DNA from: Ehretia macrophylla
Lineage: Eukaryota; Streptophyta; Magnoliopsida; Boraginales; Ehretiaceae
Length of the DNA: 64,000 nucleotides
Assembly: GCA_037974665.1 (NCBI GenBank)
Contig: CM075764.1
Span: 114,328,325 to 114,392,324 of the forward strand
Direction of reading: 5' to 3'
Below are positions 22,801 to 34,234 of the stretch, piece after piece. The notes below the pieces were generated by a model. That model was not told the origin of the DNA and did no database searches. It saw only the letters and a program-made list of their open reading frames with translations. Each line of letters begins with the position of its first letter. Positions within the stretch are counted from its first letter, which is position 1. Position numbers and translations under genes: made by a program.

Positions 22801-24894
22801 AAGGTTAATAATCAATTCAACTTGTGATTTAGTTTGTGAACCATACTTCCTTGTACACATTGAATATTGATTGAGAAAGCTAATCTTGATGGTCTGCAAG
22901 TGCAGGAGCTTGAACTTTCTGAATAGGGATAAAGAGAGAAGTCTCTCTAAATCCATTATTATATTCTATTCATCATTGAGATTTAAAAAAAATATAAAAA
23001 GAGTAAGAAATAATGTGGTTATCAAGCACTGGAAAGAGCTACCTAATCCAAAATAAAAGAGATTAGTGTGAAAGCTACCAGTTGCAACATGAGCTGAAAT
23101 AGTGAAAAAATACATGTGAAAAAGAAATACAGTGTGCAAGCTACCAATTACAACATGAGCTGACACAAGAAAAATATTATGTTTTCCTACGAGATGAATA
23201 GATGATCAGGTATGTTTGAGCTGATTGCGAGAGTTCCTACACCTTGAAGGTTTGATGGTGAAAGCTATCTATTTCAGAATTCAATTTCGCATACATACAC
23301 ACATGGTTCATTAATTAAATCTTGGACTGAAATGAGTATTGATGAGTACAGTTTCTTGAGTGACTTCATGCTTCCTGAACATATCATGCATTTTAATTTT
23401 TGAAAGAAAACAAAAAAAAAACACACAAAAAAACAAAAAAACAAAAAACACAAAAACATGGTAAGATCTCAGGGGATTTTGAGCAAATTGGAGATACTGT
23501 GAAAAATATTGTTGCAACATCGGTTCTAAATTGCTTTTGGATAATATGATGCAGCCTTTGTCAATGATGTTTTTTTTGTATTGCTGAACAATTTGGTTTA
23601 CAGTTTTTACTATTTTTCTGACAATTTGCCTCTTTGCCTTTGCTTCATGAGACTTACAGTTTACATGCTTAATTGTGTCATTCTACTATCGTGTTGGTTA
23701 GTTGTTACAATTGTGCTACTTAACTGCTCAAAAGGTTGTCCACGATCAGGTTGAATCCCTTGTGAAGTTGTCTTTTCCATTCCATCTTTCTCACAAGTTT
23801 TTGCAGGAAGTTGATATTCAGGAGGAGCCTCGAGCTGAAGGCAATGTTGGACCAGCTTCTGAAACAACTACTGTTGCATTGTTGCAATAGGTGCAGCAAT
23901 TTCATAATGAAGTCCATGAGTTGTGCAACGATCAAGCCACTATTGAAGTCAATCAGGAGAAGATAATGGCTGACCTTAGGACGTTGATACAAGGACAACA
24001 GACCCTACTCGATTTCGTCTCCAAATACACTGTTTGACTGTTGTTTGTTTAATGATTATCGCTCTGATACTTTACTGATTTTAGTTATGCTTTGGTATTT
24101 TACTATGTTTAAATTTTGCTGCTCTACTTTGGGTCCATGTTTGTGTTTGCTGATTTCTGCTAAATCCTTTGGTCTGGTACTTTGCGTTTCTACTTTGGTT
24201 TCTTTTGGAAAAAAGGGGAGACTGTTATTGCTATTACTATGTGCTAGTTGTTGCTTGAGGGGGATAATATGCTATTGATTTGCTATGATTTGTTGCGTCT
24301 TATTTCCTTTTTGCTCTATTGCCTGTGTTTCTATGATGGTTTACTGATTGTTGCAAGAGGATTACCATCTTTGGGTTACTATCTTTTGCAAGATCATTAT
24401 ATTTGTTGTTTTGATATTTTTTTATCTATGTTTCCATTTATGCTATATTGTTGCACCAGGATTATCTTTGCTTTGATACATCCTTATATGTGTTGCTGAA
24501 GAATTTCTTTTTTATGTCTCTACTACTCTGCTATTGTTACTGATCACTTATGTTGCTAGCTTTATTGCTCTGATCATTTGCCTCTAATTCTTTGCCTTTG
24601 GTTTGGAAAAAAGGGGGAGAATTATGTTGTGTTGTGCTGCTACTGCTTTGTTATCTTTTACAGGAGCACTATATTTTTTACCCTGATACATTTCTATCTG
24701 TGTTCCACTGCGTGTTGCAACAGGCTGATAATTGCTCTGATGCTCTCCTGTTTGTGTTGCTTTAACACTGTTGGTCTATGGAATGTTGCAACAAAATCGT
24801 TATTTGTTGCACTTGCCATTATGTACTTGGGCAGTAGGAGGTTACATTGACTGTGATATCAGGGTTTTGCCAAAACAAAGCCAAATGGGGAGAT
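22801..24894 (+). other. Element A 3' noncoding region with repeated purine runs
   Basis: No domain is recognised; the open frames are short and of low complexity. Purine runs of the polypurine-tract type occur at about 24209 (AAAAAAGGGGAGA), 24255 (GAGGGGGATAA), 24607 (AAAAAAGGGGGAGAA) and directly before the 3' LTR at 24884 (AAATGGGGAGAT). Multiple tract-like motifs upstream of the 3' LTR are a described property of Sireviruses. The octamer GTTGCAAC recurs here. Confidence 0.65.
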
Positions 24895-25919
24895 TGTTAA
24901 GCCAATTAGATTGATTGGTGATTGATTAATTGATTGGAGATTTTTAAGGCAATTATTGATTAGCTATGTTTTGCAAAACTTATAATATTACCATACTTAT
25001 GCTTTTACCTTTTATATTGTGCAGGAAAGTCTTATGGTATCTTACCATATGAGAAGAAGATTTGTGCTAATTAAGGAATTACATTTAGTGCATATTCACA
25101 AGGAAAATAAGAATAGGGTTTTATGAGTAAAGGCTTTTCTTGCAGCCCAAGACAATATGCAGTAGCAATCTTGTATTTATATAGCAGCAATCACGGCAAA
25201 AAAGATGAGGCAGAAACAGAGAGCTACAAGAGAAAATATAATAGAGTTTTCTGTCCAGTGTTCCAAGTGATGTTGCAACACGATCTATAGTTGAGTGCTT
25301 GATTGTATTAAGTGTTGCAATTTTGTTTTATTTGACAGTAAGACATGAGTAATTTGTATGAGTCTTTGAGTGATTAGTTTAATGTCTCTTTTATTCATTC
25401 TTCGGGAGAAGAAGGTGTAGTTCTCGGGAGAGAACATTGCAAGTTGAGGAGAGCTCGCCAAATCGAAGTTCGTTAAGGAGTTCTTCATCTAGGCATCAAA
25501 GATCAAGAGTGAATCTTTACTTGTGTAAGTCCATTGATGTTGTAACTTGTTGTTTCTTAATGAACATATTTGTTGGACTAGGGGAGGTCCCGTGGACGTA
25601 GACCGCACAGTTAAACCACGTTAAATCTAGGTGTTCTTTATTTCTGTTGTAGCTTTTTATTTCCGCTCTTGTTTACTGTTGCTACTTATGTTAGAACATT
25701 AAGTGGAATAAACTAACTAAGCAATTAGAGAAACAGATTGTTAACGGTCTGTGATAGAACTGATATTCCAGTTAATGTTGCAACATCACCTGTAACAGAA
25801 TCAGTTTACACCAAGTTATTGTATCCGTTTTTAGTTTTCATCACAGAGCTTCATCGATTAAGCAGATTATCCATCTTGCTGAGAAATTAATCCATACTTA
25901 TACTGCACAACTTTTGACA
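24895..25919 (+). repeat. 3' LTR of element A
   Basis: A 1025-bp copy of 18913-19948, ending TTTTGACA, followed by the target duplication CTTGC at 25920-25924. Confidence 0.9.
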
Positions 25920-26618
25920 CTTGCAAATACTTAAAGTTTGACAGTATAATTAGTTTTGTAAACTGAATTTAAGGTAAAAAGAAGATTATGATTTCAGATT
26001 ATTTGCTAGCATTTAGAAAAGAATGTTTATACCTCTGCTATCAACCCACAAAAATATTAATAGAGAAGGATGAACTTTATTTTGCAGGCAAGGCAACTTA
26101 ACCTTTCAGGTGATTTTTATTTACTAAAAAAAGACGGGTTGACTATCTATTTGAAACCAGGTTTTGCATTTGCCGAGAGTAAGCCATATCCCCTAGACAT
26201 ATTTGGTACTCTTCATCCTTATCATCCCGGATATTGAAACTGACATCCAAATATTTCTGAGCTACCATTAACGTCCTCCAAATTCGCAACAATTAACGAT
26301 TGTAGTCTCTATTTTCTCTTTCCCTTTACCCCGTAACCAAATAAAATATAAGAGTAGCAGCATGTTCCATAAGAAATTAGAGGACAGGTAATGATGAAGC
26401 TTATATGTGGATACAACCCAAGCAATTTTCCACCTAATCCACAAGCAAGAGGTCCATCAGTATCAAAATCTGTAGACAAGTCAAAAAGTAATTAACGCAA
26501 TTAGGATAGGTTCTCAATTGATTTTGTAAACTCCTGCTTAAAGTCTTTTTACTTGTACTAAATGATTGTAACCCAAAAGACATCGATTGATACATGTAAT
26601 TATAATAAAAGTACGGTT

Positions 26619-27210
26619 ACATTTTGTTAGCAACAAAACCATGTGGTTTCTCTTGGGGTCTTCTTCCCCTATCCTCACCGGCCATAGATGGGCACCGCTC
26701 ACCAAATTTTCTTGGTTTTGGGGCTTCAGTTTCTACCCGAAGTCCCCTTTATCTCTCTCTCTCTCTCTCTTTCCCTCTCATACTTTTTGGTTTTTACTTT
26801 CTCTCTATTTTTCTTATGTACAAATTTAGATTTACTTATGATGTTGTGATTTTTGATGTGTTGATGTTATGTACATATCATTAATTGCTGTTAGATACTA
26901 TTCGGAGTCCTCAAATTGTGACTAGAGTTTTCTCTTTGTTGTTCACAATCCTTGTCAATACCTATCTTTCTCGTCTGGCCACACCCGACTCTTTTCAATG
27001 CGAATCACCTCTGTGGTAGTTTGGATTGTTTTAGCAATTCTGATAGGTCCATTTTCCCTTGTACGGTAATTTTCACCCCTCTTAACATTGTTTGTACTGT
27101 TTGTATATTTTCTAGTTAGTTTGAGTGTATTTCTCTTGGACTTTTGTATAGTTCAAGCCCAATCAATCTTTGTATGTTTTGTTTTTAATTAATAATATTA
27201 TTCTTGACAA
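26619..27210 (+). mobile_element. Poly-A-ended retroposon (LINE-like 3' fragment or retrosequence)
   Basis: An insert of about 590 bp ends CTTGACAAAAA and is bounded by a 12-bp duplication, AAAAGTACGGTT (26607-26618 and 27211-27222). Duplication copy 2 has the related uninterrupted sequence (AAAAGAACGATT, about 37530). A long target duplication with a terminal A run indicates insertion by LINE machinery. No RT or known protein is encoded. A (TC)n run lies near 26752. It may be a 5'-truncated LINE tail or a retroposed transcript. Confidence 0.75.
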
Positions 27211-27397
27211 AAAAGTACGGTTCATGATTTTTTTTAAAAAGGCAAAAACGTATAGTCACCAACTAGACTAGGATATTAAAAGTTGGTTGGCATTGTGAAA
27301 GTTACATTTTTCCATTAGATATTTGGCTAAAGCCGTTTGCAATCATCAAGTCAACAATTGATATCTTGATCATCGGGTGGTTGGTTGCATGTCTTAT

Positions 27398-28062
27398 ATA
27401 TATTTTTTTTCTTTTGGTCAACGAGATTTATTTCTAACAACAAAACCGTTAACTAATACTAGCGGCATGCAACACTACATAAACTACCAAGTACTCCTAT
27501 ATGTGATGGTTAAAATCTGGCTCCTTCATGCTGGATGTATCTCAATTTCATAACCTTGACTTTCAATCACAAATATACAAAAAAAAAAAATTATTTTTTC
27601 CATTTGTTTGAGTCTTCTTTCTAAGAAGTGAGAAAGGACATCCATTAAAACATAAATTTACATATTCATGAGTGAATTTGTAACTACAGACAGCCCAACT
27701 GACTTCCTAAACAAAGGCTTGTTTGAGTCTTCTTTCTGAGAAGTGAGAAAGGACAGTCGAGATTGCAAGGAGACATGAGAGAGCACGAAAAGTATACAGA
27801 TTTTATTATGAAGATTGTGTATTACTTGGTGCCTAAGTTGTAGAGACTAACTATGGAAATATACATGAGATTACTTGGTGTCCAAGTTGTAGAGACTAAC
27901 TATGGAAATATACAACTATGGTAAGTAATACAACTAGAATAATAGTACAATCGTGTAGTACAACTGTACATACGCTAACAAGGACATCCATTAAAACATA
28001 AATTTACATACTCACGGGTGATTCTGTAACCACAGACAACCTAACCGACTTACTAAACAAAG
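27398..28062. repeat. Repeat cluster next to the gypsy element
   Basis: An 82-bp unit beginning AAGGACATCCATTAAAACAT occurs at 27638-27718 and again at 27981-28062. The segment ahead of the first copy (TTGTTTGAGTCTTCTTTCT) recurs at 27719. A 40-bp unit with TAGAGACTAACTATGGAAAT is tandemly repeated at 27831 and 27871. A partial third copy of the 82-bp unit lies at 1599-1641, before the Copia-1 LTR. No gene is seen. Confidence 0.7.
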
Positions 28063-28292
28063 TGTTATGGTCTAACTCAAGCTACTAATTTTATTGATAA
28101 TCAGCCAGGGGAAACCCAGCTGAGAATTACTACAACTTGAGCTAAACAAGCTAAGAACAGAGAGGGAATTACAGAGAAGATAGCAGAGAGATGAGAGAAG
28201 AGAGAAGAGATAGAGCACAAAGAAATGATGCTAGTGGTTACTTGCCTATCACTACACCTCACTCAACTATATATTCCCTAACTGTTACAACA
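28063..28292 (-). repeat. 3' LTR of the gypsy element
   Basis: About 230 bp, from TGTTGTAACAGTTAGGG to GACCATAACA on the minus strand, directly after the coding region ends (28296). The TG..CA ends are as expected, but no second LTR is available in the window to confirm the boundaries. Confidence 0.6.
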
Positions 28293-28295
28293 ACT

Positions 28296-29713
28296 TTACG
28301 AATGTATCACGTAATCAGCAAGGGCCTTGGGAGGCTTTATCACACGCTCACTTCTTCGTGCCTGGGCTGGTATATGGACTGATTGGGCCTTAGTCTGGTT
28401 AGCAGTGGACCTGGACTGATGGATGATGGTCGTAACATTGCCTCGCCCTTTTTTGGGAACCTTGTCCTCAAGGTTCAAGTGAGGAAACTGTTGTTGGATG
28501 ACAGAAAAATCCTCCCAAGTAGCATCTGAAGCCTGGAGGCTTTCCACCTGTATCAATACCTGGTGGTAAGCGTCCTTGTCGCTGAATATGTCGCTATGCC
28601 AAGACATCCACAGGTTGGAGAGTACGAGTAGTTGGTGTGGAGATCAGGGGCAGATGAATCACCTGATTAGCTGGTGTACCAACACATTTTTTTAACATAA
28701 AAATGTGGAACACTGGGTGGATTCGAGCAGTGGAAGGTAATTCCAATTTGTAATCCACCTGGCCAATCCATTGAAGAACACGAAAAGGCCCAAAATAACG
28801 AGCTCTGAGTTTGTGATAGCGCTGTAGTCGAGTTGATAGTTGACGGTAAGGCTGGAGCTTAACGAGGACCTAGTCATCAACTGCAAAAGTAAGATCTCGA
28901 TGATTTTTATCAGCTTGAGCTTTCATATGTGCTTGGGCACGCCTCAGGTTATCATTGAGCTGCAAAATCAGCTTATCCCGTTGAACCAAGTGTTGTGCCA
29001 CTGAATCGTTATCTGTAGAATCAATGAGATAACGTTGGATTGTAGGAGGTGGATGACCGTAGAGGGCTTGAAAGGGAGACATCCCTGCAGCTGTATGGAA
29101 TGCCGTATTATACCAGTATTCTGCCCATAGGAGGTACTGTACCCAAAGTGTAGGTTGTTCGTGAACAAAAGAACACAAATACATTTCGAGGCATTTGTTG
29201 AGGGCCTCAGTTTGACCATTTGATTGCGTATGGTGGACACTGCTCATAGATAAGGAGGTGCCTTGTATACGAAATATTTCTTTCCAAAAACTGCTCAGGA
29301 AGAGAGGATCACGATCGCTAACAATGGATCGGGGAAGTCCATGAAGACGGATGATTTCCTTCATAAAAACCATGACAACTGTTGTACTTGTAAAACTACT
29401 TGGCAATGCACAAAAATGTCCATACTTCGTCCACAACCACCAAAACAGTAGATTTTTCATTTGAAGATGGTAGTCCAACAATAAAATCCAGGGAAATGTC
29501 CTCCCAAACCTGCTCCGGGAGTGGTAATGGTTGTAAGAGACCAGCCGGAGAAGCTTGAGAGGATTTTATTTGTTGACAAATCATACAGGCTGCTACAAAT
29601 TCATAAACTTCCTTGCGCATATGAGGCCAATAAAAATTGGTAGAGAGCCGTTTGTACGCGCGGAGAGATCTCGCGTGTCCACCAAGCTTCGAGTTGTGGA
29701 ACTCCTGTAACAA
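28296..29713 (-). pseudogene. Gypsy integrase and chromodomain-like tail
   Basis: The zinc-binding region is at 29396-29713 (HNSKLGGHA then CMICQQIK), followed by the first catalytic Asp in SLDFIVGLP. A frameshift near 29460 leads to 28870-29481, with the second Asp in SIVSDRDPLF and the Glu in NGQTEALNKCLE. After further breaks (28692-28886) the tail at 28296-28607 reads QVESLQASDATWEDFSVI then NLEDKV, typical of the chromovirus chromodomain. All three catalytic residues are present, but the frame is broken at least twice. Confidence 0.85.
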
Positions 29714-29874
29714 CTGAAATTTAAGAGGAGTGAAGTTCGGAATATAGAGTTTGTGCTTATAGTAGAGAAGGCCCTGTTTGCTAGAAAGCTGAGGAAAGGT
29801 TGTGGGGCATTCTGCAAGTTATTGATGACAGGTAACCAACTGTGGATCATTGAGATTAGCTTGCCTCAGTTCAT

Positions 29875-31200
29875 TCACAAAATCAAATTGAGGAGTACTG
29901 AAAGCCAAGAGAGTATAAAGTTCCGCCGGGACCAAGCATCAGCCACTATATTCTCCCTACCCGGACGGTATGCAATATCAAACACATAGCCAATGAGCTT
30001 TACTAACCAATTCTGCTGTTCCAGAGTTTGAATAGTTTGCTCGTTCAACTCCTTGAGACTGCGTTGGTCCGTTTTAATCGAAAATTGCCGGCCTAGTAAA
30101 TACTGACGCCATTTGGCAACGGCCTCCGTGATGGCATACATCTTGCAATGGTATGTTGAAGCTACTTGCATGCAAGGTAATAACTTCGTGCTGAAAAAAG
30201 CTATGGGATGTCCCTGTTGACTGAGGACTGCGCCAATGCCCACAGCTAAGGCATCTGTCTCTAAAATAAACTGCTGCAAAAAATCTGGAAGAGCTAAAAT
30301 AGGGGCCGTTGTCAAGGCCTACTTAAGCCGATCGAATGCTTGTTAGGCTGTGTCAGTCCACTTAAAAGAGTCTTTATGCAACAGATCAGTTAACGGACTT
30401 GCAATAATGGCATAACCCCGAATAAAGCGCCGATAATAACCAGTGAGGCCCAAAAATCCATGAAGGGCTCAGACTGAAATAGGAATAGGCCACTCGGCAA
30501 CAGCCTGTACCTTAAGTAGGTCCATTTGTACTCCCAAACCCGTCACGACATGGCCCAAATAGTCAATTTGGGGCTGCCCAAAAACACATTTAGAACGCTT
30601 GGCCACAAAATGATGCTAAAGCAAAAGCTGCAAGATAGTTTCAAGATGTGCCAAATGTGTGGCCTGAGTAGAACTATACACCAAAATGTCATCAAAGAAA
30701 ACCAAGACAAATCGACGAAGATAAGGCCGAAAAATATCATTCATAATTGACTGAAAGGTAGAGGGAGAATTTGTTAACCCAAAAGGCATTATCAAATATT
30801 CGTAGTGGCCACCATGAGTGCGAAATGCTATTTTATGAACATCTTCGGGCCTAACTCTAATTTGATGATACCCCGACAAGAGGTCCAGTTTAGAGAAGAC
30901 TGAAACTCCGTGGAGTTCGTCTAATAGTTTATCAACGGTAGGAATAGGGAAACGATCTTTGACGGTAGTAGCATTAAGGGCACGATAATCCGTGCAGAAT
31001 CGCCACGTCTTATCTTTCTTTTTTACCAACAAAATCGAGGACAAGAAAGGACTGGTGCTCGGCTGTATAACCCCATCCTTCAACATTTCAGAAACCAACC
31101 GTTCAATTTCAGATTTTTGACAATGTGGGTATCGGTAGGGGCGAACATTAACTAGTGGTGTATCGGGAAGTAAGTGTATGACATGATCTTATGGGCGTCT
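29875..31200 (-). pseudogene. Gypsy reverse transcriptase and RNase H
   Basis: RT at 30616-31098 shows [52 protein letters not shown] and the catalytic FFDDILVYS. It continues with stops to RNase H at 29875-30315, with LETDALAVGIGAVLSQ (catalytic Asp), the YAITEAV Glu and IKTDQRSLKEL, ending VADAWSRR. The gap 30316-30615 still aligns to the RT thumb/connection in broken frames. Confidence 0.85.
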
Positions 31201-31339
31201 AGGGGAAAGTCCTTGAGGTTTTTGAAAGACAGAGGTGTATTTGTCTAAAAGCTTGGTAAGGGCAGTGTCTGGGTTAAGTGTAGGAGTAGTGTTGGGTTTA
31301 TCGGTTGAAGGTGAAAGAATGAGTCCACCGTGTCCGTTT

Positions 31340-32010
31340 CTGTCAATCGACAAAACTGTGAAACTTCATAGGGCGAGGAGCATTTTCACGAATCCCTTGC
31401 AAGCAAACATCATGACCTTCATGAGTAAAGGTCAGGGTAAGATCATTATAGTCGTGGAGGACGTTACCTAATGATGCAATCCACTGTACACCAAGCACAG
31501 TGTCAGCACCATGAAGTGACAACACATAGAGATCCAAGGTAAAGGAAAAATTCTAAATGTTGAGCTCAATATTGCGCACACGACCCTTACAAATAAGAGT
31601 ACCACCGTTTCCTACTATCACACCAAATCAAGGATATGTTTCGATAGGAAGACCCAAATGGCGAACAATTCTACTATGGATGAAATTTTTAGCAGAGCCG
31701 CCATCCACAAGTACCTAAACCACTGCTCCAGCGACTGTTGCATGGAGCCGGATTGTCGCAGGTGACAGCGAGCCGCCGAGAGCATGAAATGATGCCTTAG
31801 TAACCGGCTGAAGCTCCGCGAGTTGCAATTGCTCTTCTAATTCATCATCAGGTGGGTCATTGGCGTCATCAAGGAGGTCGGGATCGAACAGATAGAGGCG
31901 TGGGGTTTGACAACGGTGGCCGAGGACCCACTTATCGTCACAGTTGTAAAATAAACCAAGTCCTCGGCGTTTTTGTATTTCTGAAGCAGAGAGTTTGCAG
32001 ACAGGAAAGT
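31340..32010 (-). pseudogene. Gypsy Gag zinc knuckle and protease
   Basis: The minus strand from about 32000 reads a knuckle with the first Cys lost (LGLFYNCDDKWVLGHRC). A linker follows, then the protease region (VLVDGGSAKNFIHSRI, where the usual DSG/DTGA is altered to DGGS), then LHGADTVLGVQWIASLG at 31343-31537. The catalytic Asp is retained but its neighbour is changed. Gag upstream of the knuckle is absent. Confidence 0.75.
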
Positions 32011-32448
32011 GGGTTAGGGTAGTGTTTGGTGTATGGGTTGGGGTTGGTGTATGGAGTATTTGGGCTAAGTGTATAGGTTAAGGGTGGGCTTGGTGGGGTG
32101 GGTAACAGAGGACCCAAATTTTATCTTCATAGCACTAAAATTAGATGAAAAGGGTGGGCAAAACAAAAACATAAAAATAACCTAGCTCTTGATATTATTG
32201 CATGAGAATGCATACTAATTCACAGACCAAGTCACCTTAATAAAACTTGGACACATATCAAAGTTTCATTTATATTATCTTGAAAATTTTTGATCTGGCA
32301 TCAACCCATTTTATAAAGTAATCATTTTTATATGAAGGATAATGACCATAAAAGCATGGGAACTCCGGTAATGCAGCCCTAAATAGAAGATTAAGATACG
32401 TGAAGCCCCTTTTACAACAACCTAGTTCTTCAATCTCATTTTGGCCCA

Positions 32449-33420
32449 TTTCATCTCCATGTTTTCAATCATTCACACTGGGCCAGTGATACTCACACAA
32501 GGAGATTCACTACTGGTTTTACTATATTCCTAGGACTTAATATGATCTCCTAGTCTTAAGAGACAGTCAACAGCGACAAGATCCTCCATAGAAGCATAAT
32601 ACAGGTCATTGCCTGCTCTGCAAATGAAATAAAGTGGTTTTCTTATTTACTACATGATCTACATATTCTAGTGCCCATACATGTGCTTCACTGTGGCAAC
32701 GTATCTGCTATAGCCTTGGCCTCTAATCTTGTGTTTCATGGGAGAACTAAACACATAGAGCTGGATTATCAGTTTGTCGGGGATGGTGGTTTTTAAGGCT
32801 CTAAACATCCTTTGGCAAAACTCAGTTTCTCTATGTTAGAATCAAGGCTTGAAGGGATGATAAACATATTACGTTAGTTTGATAAATTATAAGTTGTACA
32901 ACTAGCATTCTAGAAAGATTCTAGTTAGTTAGGCTTGTATATAGAGCACACATACTGCACGTGCAAATCAGCTAGTTATGTTGAAATTAAAATTCAGTTG
33001 TAATAGCCACAAGACTTTGGTCCAGGTAATGTTACTCTCTTTTTATACGAGATGTTGCGAGTTTGAGTCTTCCTCGTTACATTGTACGACCTTAGACTTC
33101 TCCTAAATCAAAAAAAATCTAGTTGTAATGTGCACATGCTGAAACTGAAATTAGATTCCAGCTGTAATTGAGATCTAAAAATATCTCATTGTATCTTATT
33201 TCAGAAACATAATAATGAAATCACATTTTTCTCTCAAAATATATCTCTCTAGATATTTCAGAGGTCTCAATTGGTAGTCAATCCTAATCCAAAAATATCT
33301 CATTGTGTCTCATTTCAAAAACATAATAATGAAATCACATTTTTCTCTTAGAAATCTCAAAATATCTCTCTCTAGGTATTTCATAGGAGGTCTCAATTGG
33401 TAGTCAATCCTATCCTCCTT
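32449..33420 (+). pseudogene. Decayed Copia RNase H end with 3' LTR (duplication copy 2)
   Basis: Homologous to 17600-18270. Reads STTGFTIFLGLNMIS, then HVLHCGNVSAIALASNLVFH and HIELDYQFVGDGG with stops. It keeps a stretch around the HTKHIEL motif that copy 1 has lost. The LTR-like part begins at about 32857 (TGATAAACATATT). It contains a partial internal duplication and the SINE. Confidence 0.75.
33005..33120 (+). mobile_element. tRNA-derived SINE
   Basis: A 116-bp insert bounded by a perfect 9-bp duplication AGTTGTAAT (32996-33004, 33121-33129). It carries a box A-like TTTGGTCCAGGTAATG near 33015 and a box B-like GCGAGTTTGAGTC at 33057-33069, and ends with an A run (CAAAAAAAATCT). These are the hallmarks of a pol III-transcribed SINE. 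Duplication copy 1 lacks it. Confidence 0.75.
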
Positions 33421-33848
33421 TTCCAAAAAATGCATATAATAAGAGTGAAAAAATTTTATACCTTTGTAGATTTTGTAACTTGTAATTATGAAATTATATG
33501 AATGTGAGTTACATTTTTTTTAACAAAATTAAAATATATCTATCAAGTAAAATGGTAAACAATACTCAGATAAATTAATTTTCATGATGACAAGACGCAT
33601 TCCAATTGAAAAAGAGATGGATGATAATGCAATTTAAACTACTTAAAAATATAGTTTGGTATATTGAAGTTTTTGTTACGTGAACAGATACGGGACTATT
33701 TTTTGTCACGTTTTAGTAAAAGATAAAGGTATGGTTACTCAGAGCTCTTACAATAATAATTGGCCTTTGAAACATTAGAGATTAATCACTATGAATTCAT
33801 CCTATTTTATTCATTGCATTATAATTTTGTTCAAGACCTGAATTTTAT

Positions 33849-34144
33849 TGTAACGAACTAAGATTTTGAAGGAGAATAGAAAGACATAAAGAAAGGAAAA
33901 TTATAGAGAATTTAAGAAGAAGAACAAAATATAGTAAGTTGATGTTTTTGCTTAGTTTCCCTTTGATACTATCCACAAGGATATATAGTGCTTTTCATGT
34001 CACATGCTCAATGCTTAACAGATTCTAACTAACAGGATATGTGTGTGCTCTTTCTCACAGCTGGGCTAAGATGATCAACCGTACGTAGCTTGGGTTGGAC
34101 CATTATCATTAGTAGAGTAATCCACCGATATTAGGTTCATAACA
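33849..34144 (-). repeat. 3' LTR of element B
   Basis: 296 bp. Read on the minus strand it runs from TGTTATGAACCTAATATC to TTCGTTACA. It is about 93-95% identical by eye to 36524-36819. Confidence 0.9.
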
Positions 34145-34158
34145 TTACCTTCCCCTCG
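34145..34158 (-). other. Polypurine tract of element B
   Basis: On the minus strand CGAGGGGAAGGTAA immediately precedes the TG of the 3' LTR. This fixes the direction of the element. Confidence 0.7.
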
Positions 34159-34234
34159 AAACATCATCAATTGCATTGCCCACATTATTAGTTGCTCCCA
34201 AGAAGCCAACATCACAAGCCATAACTCTCTTATA

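Larger units (their letters stand above)
18913..25919 (+). mobile_element. Element A: Sirevirus-like Copia element, internally deleted
   Basis: The 7.0-kb element has 1.03-kb LTRs (18913-19948, 24895-25919), TG..CA ends and a target duplication CTTGT/CTTGC. The matching empty site in duplication copy 2 reads CCTGC. A primer-binding site follows the 5' LTR and a polypurine tract precedes the 3' LTR. Gag, zinc knuckles and protease are recognisable, but most of integrase, RT and RNase H are deleted. The Gag type, the coiled coil after the zinc knuckle and multiple polypurine-like runs in the 3' noncoding part point to the Sirevirus (SIRE/Maximus) lineage. Confidence 0.9.
17600..27397 (+). repeat. 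Segmental duplication, copy 1 (with element A and a retroposon)
   Basis: A backbone of about 2.2 kb is collinear with 32449-37806 in direct orientation. It contains a Copia RNase H-LTR remnant, then AT-rich sequence, ending at a TTGGTTGCATGTCTT motif. Copy 1 uniquely holds element A (18913-25919), the retroposon 26619-27210 and a 64-bp tandem duplication. Small indels (for example about 40 bp near 26320) and many substitutions separate the copies, so the duplication is not recent. Confidence 0.88.
28063..32130 (-). mobile_element. Chromodomain Ty3/gypsy element, 5'-truncated
   Basis: On the minus strand the order is Gag zinc knuckle, protease, RT, RNase H, integrase, chromodomain-like tail and 3' LTR, which is the gypsy order with the chromovirus C-terminus. 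Gag before the knuckle and the 5' LTR are missing, so the element is truncated near 32130. Frameshifts and stops separate the domains. It lies between the two segmental-duplication copies. Confidence 0.85.

Noticed and set aside
24045..24850. Hydrophobic plus-strand frames near the end of element A, considered as an env-like gene
   Set aside because: Short, low-complexity Leu/Cys-rich frames from T-rich sequence with no signal peptide-plus-anchor architecture; better explained as the 3' noncoding region.
26587..26884. Open frames over a (TC)n tract
   Set aside because: They cross the target-duplication boundary of the retroposon and are low complexity.
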